Assembly (NCBI GenBank): GCA_002454335.1
Contig: DKIP01000033.1
Location: 1-12,834 of the forward strand
Origin: Cytophagaceae bacterium UBA6715
GTDB taxonomy: Bacteria; Bacteroidota; Bacteroidia; Cytophagales; Spirosomataceae
Length of the DNA stretch: 12,834 bases
Direction: 5' to 3'
How positions within the stretch are numbered: the stretch's first letter is position 1; every line of letters begins with the position of its first letter. Of this stretch, positions 6,759-12,834 are shown in pieces. Made by a program: the position numbers and the translations under genes. The notes beneath the pieces are model-generated. The model did not search any database, was not told the DNA's origin, and was given only the letters and a program-made list of their open reading frames with translations.

Positions 6759-7883
6759 CTAGCCTTTTAAAACGCTTCGTAAACTTTCAAGGAAACGATC
6801 CGCGATGGCTTGGTCAATCGCCAAACTTGGCAATAAACGTAGCGTATGCTTTCCTGCATAGCCCATAAAAATATGGTGCTGATGCAGTAATGCATCCCGG
6901 ATAGGCCCCACAGCCTCTTCTAGCTCGATTCCAATCATCAATCCACGTCCGCGAACTTCTTTAATGCCTTGAATTCCGGCTAATTCTTGCTCGATATAGG
7001 TACCTATTTGTGTTGCATTGGCCAATAAGTTTTCCTCTTCAATGATATCCAACACGACATTGGCTGCTGTACATGCCAAATGATTCCCTCCAAATGTCGT
7101 ACCTAATAAGCCATAACTCGCCTGAATATGTGGTGCGATTAGCACGCCGCCAATCGGGAAACCATTGCCCATGCCTTTTGCCGTGGTCATCATATCCGGA
7201 TTAATTCCCGCATATTGATGCGAAAAGAATTTCCCCGAACGGCCATAGCCACATTGAACGGAATCCAAGATTAATTGAGCTCCCGTTTCATCGCAATGCT
7301 GACGCAATGCTTGTAAAAATGGGGTGGAGGCAACTTGAATGCCACCTACGCCTTGAATACCTTCCACAATCACAGCGGCCGTTTCTTCCGTAATGACATC
7401 CGATAATCCCTCGATTTGATTGAAGGGATGGAATGTCACATGGGATGTATCATTGATCGGTGCGACGATGCTCGGGTTGTCGGTTACCGCCACCGCACCG
7501 GCTGTTCTGCCGTGGAATGCTTTGGTGAATGCAACAACTTTCTTGCGTCCGGTATGAAAGGAAGCCAATTTTAGCGCATTTTCATTTGATTCTGCCCCTG
7601 AATTCGTTAAGAATAATTGGTAGCTTGGGTAACCCGACACACGTCCTAATTTTTCCGCTAACTCTGCTTGGCCAGTAATATGTATGGAATTTGAGTAAAA
7701 ACCGATGTTGGACAATTGTTCCGTCATCTTAGCCACATAAGTCGGGTGGGAGTGACCAATCGAGATCACCGCATGTCCGCCATATAAATCTAAATATTCC
7801 TGTCCATTTTTATCCCAAACCGTACTTCCTTGGGCTTTCACCAATTCGATTGGGTAGAGGGGATATACGTCAAATAGTTTCAT
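6759..7883 (-). CDS. argD: Acylornithine aminotransferase (class III, PLP)
   Basis: This 374-residue protein is a class III PLP aminotransferase of the ArgD type. It converts N-acyl-glutamate semialdehyde and glutamate to N-acyl-ornithine and 2-oxoglutarate in arginine synthesis. Visible family marks are NSGAESNENALK (about 94-105), FHGRTAGA (about 123-130), the cofactor-binding Asp207 and Gln210 in DSVQCGYGRSGKFF, and the PLP lysine in TAKGMGNGFP (Lys236). The usual Glu after the cofactor Asp is Ser208 here. In Bacteroidota the acyl group may be acetyl or succinyl, and the sequence alone does not settle which. It lies downstream of argC on the same strand, separated by 207 bases of repeats and hairpins. 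An array of TAGCGAC-type heptads runs straight into the ATG. After the stop, three TAGs within 13 bases cover all three frames. Confidence 0.93.
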   Translation of the reverse strand: MKLFDVYPLYPIELVKAQGSTVWDKNGQEYLDLYGGHAVISIGHSHPTYVAKMTEQLSNIGFYSNSIHITGQAELAEKLGRVSGYPSYQLFLTNSGAESNENALKLASFHTGRKKVVAFTKAFHGRTAGAVAVTDNPSIVAPINDTSHVTFHPFNQIEGLSDVITEETAAVIVEGIQGVGGIQVASTPFLQALRQHCDETGAQLILDSVQCGYGRSGKFFSHQYAGINPDMMTTAKGMGNGFPIGGVLIAPHIQASYGLLGTTFGGNHLACTAANVVLDIIEEENLLANATQIGTYIEQELAGIQGIKEVRGRGLMIGIELEEAVGPIRDALLHQHHIFMGYAGKHTLRLLPSLAIDQAIADRFLESLRSVLKG

Positions 7884-7918
7884 GTTATCAGTCGCTAGTC
7901 TCTAGTCGCTAGTTTAAA
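7884..7918 (-). repeat. Heptad array abutting the argD start codon (class 2)
   Basis: Five consecutive 7-base units, read on the minus strand, end exactly at the argD ATG: TTTAAAC, TAGCGAC, TAGAGAC, TAGCGAC, TGATAAC. All end in AC and all contain a stop codon (TAA, TAG or TGA). The thioredoxin gene has the shorter version of the same arrangement. No ribosome-binding motif is otherwise present. The array is clear; its role is unknown. Confidence 0.85.
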
Positions 7919-7929
7919 TTTTAAATGGT

Positions 7930-8037
7930 CCCCAGGTTTTAACCTGAGGTTAATGATTTTTTTTAGCCCCAGCCTTCTGACTGGGGAATCGACGCAAAGC
8001 GCCTCAAACTTTGGCAATCCTAAAAGGTTTGCCAAAG
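7930..8037 (-). other. Structured spacer with three hairpins between argC and argD
   Basis: The gap holds three inverted repeats. Bases 7933-7946 pair CAGGTT with AACCTG, and the overlapping 7939-7953 is a TTAACCT/AGGTTAA palindrome. Bases 7967-7986 pair CCCCAG with CTGGGG around an 8-base loop. Bases 8009-8037 pair CTTTGGCAA with TTGCCAAAG, with an inner CCT/AGG stem. On the minus strand none is followed by a strong T-run; the last has only TTT. They could stabilise or process the argC-argD message, act as weak terminators, or be a dispersed REP-like element. No open reading frame was found here. Confidence 0.5.
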
Positions 8038-8038
8038 A

Positions 8039-8094
8039 CTCTTACCTCTTACCTCTTACCTCTTAACTCTTCACTCTTCACTCTTAACTCCTAA
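8039..8094 (-). repeat. Heptad array after argC (class 1, longest)
   Basis: On the minus strand the argC stop TAG lies inside a first unit TTAGGAG, followed by seven exact 7-base units: TTAAGAG, TGAAGAG twice, TTAAGAG, then GTAAGAG three times. All eight carry a stop codon and together they cover all three frames. Blocks of identical neighbours (TGAAGAG x2, GTAAGAG x3) suggest growth by slippage or unequal exchange. A 9-bp hairpin begins two bases after the array. Confidence 0.92.
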
Positions 8095-9041
8095 AACCCT
8101 ATCGCCTTCAATCCTAACCCCGCGGTCTCAGGCCAGCCCAACATTAAATTCATGTTTTGTACGGCTTGGCCAGATGCGCCTTTAATTAGGTTGTCAATGA
8201 CCGAACTGATCAACAATTGGCCATCATATACTTCTAAATGCAAGAAACATTTATTGGTATTCACCACTTGCTTCACGTCTACGGCATTAGGACTCACAAA
8301 TACGAAAGGCGAATCTTGGTAGTAGCTTTCATAAAGTTCGATAGCCTCTTCCTGCGTACCTGCATATGCCGTGTACACATTGGCCATAATGCCGCGTGAA
8401 AAGTTTCCTCGGTAAGGGATGAAATTCACTTTAGGCGCAGGAGATTTGGCTCCTAATACCATCCCGATTTCTGTCAGGTGCTGATGCGTAAAAGCTTTGT
8501 AAATGCTCACATTGTTATTTCTCCAGGAGAAATGACTTGTAGAAGATAGCGCTTGACCTGCACCCGTCGAGCCGGTAATCGCCGAAACATGAACATCTGC
8601 TTTCAATAAACCGGCTTGCGCCAAAGGTAATAGTGCTAATTCAATCGATGTAGCGAAACATCCTGGGTTGGCGATTTTATTCGCCGACTGGATTTTTGAC
8701 TTTTGGAATTCGGCTAAACCATAGACAAATCCTTCGGATTCGTCACGGAAATCCGTGCTCAAATCCACGATTTTGGTATGCCAAGGAATCTCATTCGCGG
8801 CTAAGAATTTCTTCGATTCGCCGTGTCCTGAACACAAGAAGAGTACATCTACTGGGCTCAAATCAGCACAGAATCGCACACTCGTTGACCCCAAAAGATC
8901 CGTATGCACGTCAGAAATCAATTTTCCTGCTTGCGAATTGGACATGATGCATGTTAATTGTACATCCGGGTGATTCACCAAGATGCGCAACAATTCGCCA
9001 CCCGTGTAGCCCGCAGCGCCTACGATTCCAATTTTTGCCAT
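8091..9041 (-). CDS. argC: N-acyl-gamma-glutamyl-phosphate reductase
   Basis: This 316-residue protein reduces N-acyl-glutamyl phosphate to the semialdehyde with NADPH, the third step of arginine synthesis. The N-terminal Rossmann motif is clear (GIVGAAGYTGGELLRIL, about 5-21). The catalytic cysteine is Cys128 in ANPGCFATS, followed by the SAITGSTGAG loop (about 153-162) and the HQHLTEI segment with the catalytic-type histidine near 186-188. Its start codon overlaps the argG stop codon in a TAATG (9043-9039), a sign of translational coupling. The length fits the shorter Bacteroidota form. The stop codon falls within a class 1 heptad array. Confidence 0.95.
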   Translation of the reverse strand: MAKIGIVGAAGYTGGELLRILVNHPDVQLTCIMSNSQAGKLISDVHTDLLGSTSVRFCADLSPVDVLFLCSGHGESKKFLAANEIPWHTKIVDLSTDFRDESEGFVYGLAEFQKSKIQSANKIANPGCFATSIELALLPLAQAGLLKADVHVSAITGSTGAGQALSSTSHFSWRNNNVSIYKAFTHQHLTEIGMVLGAKSPAPKVNFIPYRGNFSRGIMANVYTAYAGTQEEAIELYESYYQDSPFVFVSPNAVDVKQVVNTNKCFLHLEVYDGQLLISSVIDNLIKGASGQAVQNMNLMLGWPETAGLGLKAIGF

Positions 9042-10237
9042 TAGTTTGATTCGTTTACTTTCCGGTGAATCATCGTTTGGTTCGAAACGATTTTCGAGAA
9101 TCCTCTCACATCATCGCCCGTCCATGCTTTGTTCATTTCCCCATACGCACCAAACGCCGAGGACATCAAGTCAAATTTCGACTCAATACCCGTCACCTGG
9201 AATTGATAAGGGGATAAAACCACGTGAACTGTACCTGTAACATTGTCCTGCGTATCTGCTAAGAAGGTCTCGAAATTCCGCATAATCGGATCTAAGAATT
9301 GTCCTTCGTGCAATAAAGTGCCATACATATCACCAATGTTTTGTTTCCAATACAATTGGTGTTTTGTTAACACATGTTTTTCTAATAAATGATGCGCCTT
9401 GATAATGATCAATGGAGCAGGAGCCTCAAAGCCTACACGGCCTTTGATACCAATAATGGTGTCTCCCACGTGAATGTCACGGCCGATTGCATAGGCTCCC
9501 GCACGGGAAGTTAATTCACGAATGGCATCAACTGAACTTGCATATTTCTGGCCATCGATGCCCACCAACTGGCCACATTCAAATTGCAAGGATAATTTGC
9601 TTGGTTTTGTTTCAGTCAACTGCGTAGGCCATGCCTCTTCGGGTAAATAACCATCGGATGTCAAGGTTTCTTTTCCTCCTACGGATGTCCCCCAAAGACC
9701 TTTATTGATCGAATATGTTGATTTGTGCCACTCTTGTACAACTCCTTTTGATTTCAAGAAATCGATTTCCGCTTCACGTGATAATTGTAGGTCGCGAATA
9801 GGCGTGATTACCTCACATTCTGGCGCCAAAATGCGGAATACTACATCAAAACGAACTTGGTCATTGCCTGCACCTGTACTTCCATGTGCGATCGCTTTGG
9901 CACCTAATTTGGCTGCATATTTAGCAACGGCAGTTGCTTGGAAAACACGCTCTGCCGAAACAGATAATGGGTAGGTATTATTTTTCAATACGTTTCCAAA
10001 GACCAAATACTTAATGCAATCTTGGTAATATTCTTCCACCACATCTAAGGTAACGTGTGAAGTTACTCCTAAAGAATAGGCTTTTTCTTCAATCGTCTTT
10101 AATTCTGCTGGTGAAAAACCACCTGTGTCTACTAAAGCTGAATGCACTTCCATGCCGCGCTCTTCGGTTAAGTATTTTACACAAAATGATGTATCTAATC
10201 CCCCACTAAATGCGAGTATTACTTTCGGCTTGCTCAT
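9041..10237 (-). CDS. argG: Argininosuccinate synthase
   Basis: This 398-residue enzyme joins citrulline and aspartate with ATP hydrolysis to AMP, giving argininosuccinate in the cytoplasm. The ATP pyrophosphatase-type loop SGGLDTS is at 11-17. The HGSTGAGNDQVRF segment is at about 118-130, and the sequence then follows the family through the TYSINKGLWG and IGRDIHVGDTIIG regions. The length is typical of the non-E. coli form. It starts three bases after the GNAT gene stop and overlaps argC by one base, so GNAT-argG-argC is one operon. The lyase gene argH is not in the window. Confidence 0.96.
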   Translation of the reverse strand: MSKPKVILAFSGGLDTSFCVKYLTEERGMEVHSALVDTGGFSPAELKTIEEKAYSLGVTSHVTLDVVEEYYQDCIKYLVFGNVLKNNTYPLSVSAERVFQATAVAKYAAKLGAKAIAHGSTGAGNDQVRFDVVFRILAPECEVITPIRDLQLSREAEIDFLKSKGVVQEWHKSTYSINKGLWGTSVGGKETLTSDGYLPEEAWPTQLTETKPSKLSLQFECGQLVGIDGQKYASSVDAIRELTSRAGAYAIGRDIHVGDTIIGIKGRVGFEAPAPLIIIKAHHLLEKHVLTKHQLYWKQNIGDMYGTLLHEGQFLDPIMRNFETFLADTQDNVTGTVHVVLSPYQFQVTGIESKFDLMSSAFGAYGEMNKAWTGDDVRGFSKIVSNQTMIHRKVNESN

Positions 10238-10240
10238 AAT

Positions 10241-10903
10241 TTATTTGGATTTTTCTTTCTTGTGGAAAGGCATTAATAATTTCTCTTTTATCTTTTTCAA
10301 TTGAGTGAAGTCGGCAATGTTCTTTAAAAAGATCCATTTGTCGTCTTTTTCCGGTTTAATCGTTGTTTGTGCTGGGTCATAAATCATCCCCGTGCATAAA
10401 CAAATCTTGCGTTCCGTACGTGTTAATATGTCATAATTCACGCAGGATTGGCAACCTTTCCAAAAGTTATCATCTACCGGTAATTCCGAAAAGGTCGTAG
10501 GCTCATAGCCCAAATCTGAATTGATCTTCATCACAGCTAGCGAGGTCGTAATACCAATGATTTTGGCATCTGGAAAACGGGTGCGTGATAGTTCAAATGC
10601 TTTGGATTTTACCGCTTTCGCAACACCGTATTGTCGGTAGGATGGTTTAACAATCAACCCCGAGTTGGCCACAAACTTGCCATGTTGCCAGGTTTCAATG
10701 TAGCAAAAGCCCACGAATTCGCCCGTTACATCATCGGTAGCGATGATGGCTTTGCCTTCCGACATTTTTTCTTGCAGGTATTCGGGTGTACGTTTGGCGA
10801 TACCGGTGCCACGTGCTTTGGCAGATTCTGCCATCTCGTGGCAAATAGATTCCGCTAGGTCAAAATGGGCTTGACTAGCGATTTGAACAGTATATGAATT
10901 CAT
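10241..10903 (-). CDS. GNAT acyltransferase at head of arg operon, probable N-acylglutamate synthase
   Basis: This GNAT-fold protein of 220 residues carries the acyl-CoA binding signature RQYGVA (about 90-95) after GLIVKPSY, in the usual strand-loop-helix setting. I start it at the ATG at 10903 (MNSYTVQIAS). The frame is open back to a TTG at 10930, but that start is less likely. In Bacteroidota a GNAT of this kind often leads the arg operon. With argG following after three bases, the best inference is acylation of glutamate, by acetyl- or succinyl-CoA, as the first step of arginine synthesis; this is not proven by sequence. A cysteine set, CX2C then 13 residues then CXC (about Cys151, 154, 168, 170), follows the core fold and could bind a metal. 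The C-terminus is very lysine-rich. Confidence 0.8.
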   Translation of the reverse strand: MNSYTVQIASQAHFDLAESICHEMAESAKARGTGIAKRTPEYLQEKMSEGKAIIATDDVTGEFVGFCYIETWQHGKFVANSGLIVKPSYRQYGVAKAVKSKAFELSRTRFPDAKIIGITTSLAVMKINSDLGYEPTTFSELPVDDNFWKGCQSCVNYDILTRTERKICLCTGMIYDPAQTTIKPEKDDKWIFLKNIADFTQLKKIKEKLLMPFHKKEKSK

Positions 10904-10948
10904 GAAAGGAATCAAGTATAAATGAAACAAATAGGTAAATCAATCTTG

Positions 10949-10994
10949 CAGGGGAATCATACCCTGAAGATGAATCTTCGTCGTCGGAGCGACG
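10949..10994 (-). other. Three adjacent small hairpins upstream of the GNAT gene
   Basis: Three short inverted repeats lie in a row: CAGGG/CCCTG (10949-10966), GAAGAT/ATCTTC (10966-10979) and CGTCG/CGACG (10979-10994). They would fall in the 5' leader of the GNAT-argG-argC message if transcription starts upstream of them. They may be regulatory or may be a decayed intergenic repeat. I recognise no known riboswitch or leader peptide here. Confidence 0.35.
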
Positions 10995-11032
10995 TGACTA
11001 CATAGCTATTTGAATTATTTATCTTCATGTTC

Positions 11033-11064
11033 TTGATAAACAGCGTGATTAAACGCTAATTTTG
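11033..11064 (+). promoter_or_regulatory. Putative promoter of aat
   Basis: A TTG (11033-11035), a 21-base spacer and TAATTTTG (11057-11064) match the Bacteroidota -33 and -7 elements, with the -7 box perfect at all fixed positions. Transcription would begin near 11071 and leave about 60 bases before the aat ATG. The spacer holds a 5-bp inverted repeat, AGCGT/ACGCT (11042-11057), which could be an operator or chance. This is the best promoter match in the window. Confidence 0.6.
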
Positions 11065-11079
11065 TCTCGATATAGGGGG

Positions 11080-11111
11080 CAAATTTCAGTAATTCAACGG
11101 GGAAATCCCAA
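11080..11111 (-). promoter_or_regulatory. Candidate promoter of the GNAT-argG-argC operon
   Basis: On the minus strand a TTG (11111-11109), a 21-base spacer and GAAATTTG (11087-11080) match five of the six fixed bases of the -7 consensus. Start would be near 11073, back to back with the aat promoter, and would produce a leader of about 170 bases containing the three small hairpins. The match is weak, and no other good candidate was found in the divergent gap. Confidence 0.3.
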
Positions 11112-11129
11112 TAATCACCTGATTATTTC

Positions 11130-11738
11130 ATGGAAAATGATAATTCTTTAACAGCTGAAGCCTTGATTTATGCCTATACATCGGGGGTCTTCCCGATGGC
11201 CGAAGCGGATGGAACGATCTATTGGTATCGTCCAGATCCTCGAGCCATTATTCCCATTGATACATATAAACCTGCCAAATCCCTGAAACCAATACTTAAT
11301 CGGGGGCAATTTGAAATACGAATAGATACGCAATTTGAGGCTGTTATGCGTGCTTGTGCGGAACCTCGTGCGTATGAGCAGGAGACCTGGATATCAGAAG
11401 AACTCATTCAAGCCTATGTTGATTTACATCAAATGGGTTTCGCGCATTCCGTGGAAGCTTATGAGAACGGAGAACTCGTAGGTGGACTTTATGGTGTGCA
11501 TTTCGCTTCAGCATTTTTTGGTGAATCGATGTTTATGAAGGTTTCCAATGCGTCTAAAGTCGCTTTTCATTATCTAATCGAGATATTGCGAGCCAATGAA
11601 TTTAATTTGTTAGATACGCAATTCATCAATGAAAATGTGCAGCGCTATGGTGCCATCGAGATCAAGCGATCGGCCTATGAAAAATTGTTGGAAGCTGCCT
11701 TACAACAGGCCTGCGAATTTAAATTGCCGAGTAAATAG
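11130..11738 (+). CDS. aat: Leucyl/phenylalanyl-tRNA--protein transferase
   Basis: This 202-residue enzyme transfers Leu or Phe from aminoacyl-tRNA to the N-terminal Arg or Lys of proteins, marking them for ClpS/ClpAP degradation in the N-end rule pathway. The family marks are present: AYTSGVFPMAE near the N-terminus, WYRPDPRAIIPID (about 32-44), then WISEELIQAY, GELVGGLYGV and FGESMF, and the closing LLDTQFIN and RYGAIEIKR. It is shorter than the E. coli protein (234) but holds the whole conserved core. The ATG at 11130 gives the usual start. A good promoter lies about 65 bases upstream. proB follows 46 bases later on the same strand and may share the transcript, though the functions are unrelated. 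Confidence 0.94.
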   Translation: MENDNSLTAEALIYAYTSGVFPMAEADGTIYWYRPDPRAIIPIDTYKPAKSLKPILNRGQFEIRIDTQFEAVMRACAEPRAYEQETWISEELIQAYVDLHQMGFAHSVEAYENGELVGGLYGVHFASAFFGESMFMKVSNASKVAFHYLIEILRANEFNLLDTQFINENVQRYGAIEIKRSAYEKLLEAALQQACEFKLPSK

Positions 11739-11784
11739 CCTAAATTTCATCAGAAAGGGCTAAATTGTAGCAAATTTACCGATT

Positions 11785-12813
11785 ATGTCAAAGCCGATTC
11801 TCGTTATTAAGTTTGGTTCATCATCCATCACCCATGCCAATGGGGAGGTGAATGAGCAGACGCTCGAGAAAATTGCAGCACAAGTAGCAAGCCTTCAAGG
11901 TGAATATTCTATTGTATTAGTATCCAGTGGAGCCGTAGCTGCGGGTAAGGCTTCCTTGAAACATTACAAAGGAACTTTGTCTGAGCGCAAAGCCGCCGCC
12001 GCAGTTGGGAATCCCTTATTAATCGCCAAATACAATCAATATTTTCAAAAATACGGCATCTCCATCGCGCAGAGCCTTTGCGAACGGCAGCATTTCTCCA
12101 AACGGGAATCTTTCCTGCAGTTGAAGGAAACCTATCAAGAGCTTTGGCGAAATAACATCATTCCCATTGCGAATGAAAATGACGTGGTGAGTAATGTGGA
12201 ATTAAAGTTTTCGGATAATGATGAGTTGGCGACTTTAATCGCTACCGGTTTTGGAGCTGAAAAATTATTAATCTCTACTTCCGTGGGCGGCTTATTAGAC
12301 GAACAAGGTCAAATCATTCGCCACGTGGCGGAGATCAATGCATCTATTTTAGATGTGGTGAATACGGATACATCTAGCACCGGTTTGGGCGGCATGATTT
12401 CTAAATTGACTTTCACGCGTTTGGCTACACGCATGGGAATCAAAGTCGTGATTTTTGGATTGGATCAGGCGAATGGGATCATCGATGCCTTGCATGAAAA
12501 TATTGGAACGGTCTTTGAACCGCAATCGGCGACACTTTCTGCCCGTCAAAAATGGTTGGCTTCAGGTAGCGTCATAACTGGTAGAATTGTTTTAGATAAA
12601 GGAGCTGTCAAAGCGATTCAAAACCGGAAGAGCCTTTTGTCGGTCGGCGTACTTGAGTACATCGGCGATTTCGAAAAAGGCGAAGTGGTCGAAATGCTGG
12701 ACCCACAACACAATCCAATCGCCGTTGCGCGCGCCCGTTATTCCAAATCAGAGCTTGTTAATGCCTCAGAAAGTAAGGAGGTGGCGAATGCGGATGATAT
12801 AGTGATTTGGTAG
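11785..12813 (+). CDS. proB: Glutamate 5-kinase
   Basis: This 342-residue protein phosphorylates the gamma-carboxyl of glutamate with ATP, the first step of proline synthesis. The amino acid kinase domain (about 1-250) shows KFGSSSIT, VSSGAVAAGK, AAVGNPLL, NENDVVS, FSDNDELATLIA and the GLGGMISKL loop. A C-terminal PUA domain (about 258-342) begins near SGSVITGRIVLDKGA, so it is the two-domain form. A segment that in better-known homologues reads LLTD-x-x-GL is LISTSVGGLL here. It follows aat by 46 bases without a clear promoter. proA is not in the window. ProB and the arg genes across the divergent gap both draw on glutamate, so their closeness may be functional. A class 1 heptad array begins at the stop codon. 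Confidence 0.93.
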   Translation: MSKPILVIKFGSSSITHANGEVNEQTLEKIAAQVASLQGEYSIVLVSSGAVAAGKASLKHYKGTLSERKAAAAVGNPLLIAKYNQYFQKYGISIAQSLCERQHFSKRESFLQLKETYQELWRNNIIPIANENDVVSNVELKFSDNDELATLIATGFGAEKLLISTSVGGLLDEQGQIIRHVAEINASILDVVNTDTSSTGLGGMISKLTFTRLATRMGIKVVIFGLDQANGIIDALHENIGTVFEPQSATLSARQKWLASGSVITGRIVLDKGAVKAIQNRKSLLSVGVLEYIGDFEKGEVVEMLDPQHNPIAVARARYSKSELVNASESKEVANADDIVIW

Positions 12814-12834
12814 TGAGAGTGAAGAACTAAGAGT
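12814..12834 (+). repeat. Heptad array after proB (class 1, cut by window edge)
   Basis: Right after the proB TAG come TGAGAG (a full heptad if the G of the stop is counted), TGAAGAA and CTAAGAG, then a T at the window end, so the array may continue. The orientation is sense to proB, as in the other class 1 arrays. Each unit carries TGA or TAA. Confidence 0.75.

Noticed and set aside
7939..7968. Terminator made of the TTAACCT/AGGTTAA palindrome and the following T-run
   Set aside because: It would act on the plus strand, where no gene is transcribed in this gap.
8039..8094. Short tandem repeats read as a CRISPR array
   Set aside because: Units are 7 bases with no spacers and no cas genes nearby; this is a simple tandem array.
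10904..10930. Upstream TTG start for the GNAT protein giving nine extra residues
   Set aside because: An in-frame ATG at 10903 begins a normal GNAT N-terminus; the TTG adds an atypical MFHLYLIPF stretch with no supporting signal.
11010..11028. Possible ArgR-type box (TTTGAAT ... TCTTCA)
   Set aside because: The half-sites are spaced too far apart and the second lacks ATTCA; the resemblance is not better than chance in AT-rich DNA.

Overview
The window looks like a chromosomal segment from a Bacteroidota bacterium, most likely of the Cytophagales type. Three things suggest this. There is a gldG gliding/ABC gene next to dnaN. The arginine operon is headed by a GNAT acyltransferase. Start codons lack Shine-Dalgarno sequences, and the best promoter-like sites fit the Bacteroidota pattern TTG-N20/21-TAnnTTTG. 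The genus cannot be fixed from the sequence alone. I see no phage, IS element, CRISPR array or defence system; the genes are housekeeping or biosynthetic.

Layout, left to right. The 5' end of a minus-strand tRNA (1-15) with a likely promoter lies at the edge. Then come terC (+), and on the minus strand a periplasmic thioredoxin, dnaN, gldG, a ppiD-like chaperone/PPIase, argD, argC, argG and a GNAT acyltransferase. A 226-base divergent region follows, then aat and proB on the plus strand. On the minus strand the direction of transcription is GNAT-argG-argC-argD, then ppiD, gldG, dnaN and the thioredoxin. The GNAT, argG and argC genes are tightly coupled (3-base gap, then a TAATG overlap). argD follows after a 207-base structured gap. 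They supply the first acylation step (inferred), the ArgC reductase, the ArgD aminotransferase and argininosuccinate synthase of arginine synthesis; the kinase, carbamoyltransferase, deacylase and lyase genes are not here. ProB starts the related proline branch from glutamate. No gene-free stretch exceeds 300 bases.

The most unusual content is in the intergenic DNA. Five genes (terC, thioredoxin, dnaN, argC, proB) are followed at or just after their TAG stop by tandem 7-base units (consensus NNAAGAG) that always run in the sense orientation of the gene just ended. A second period-7 family (TAGCGAC/TAGAGAC, units ending in AC) abuts the start codons of the thioredoxin gene and argD. Every unit of both families carries a stop codon in the sense strand, and because 7 is not a multiple of 3 the arrays put stops into several reading frames. 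This gene-boundary heptad system is the best candidate for something undescribed.
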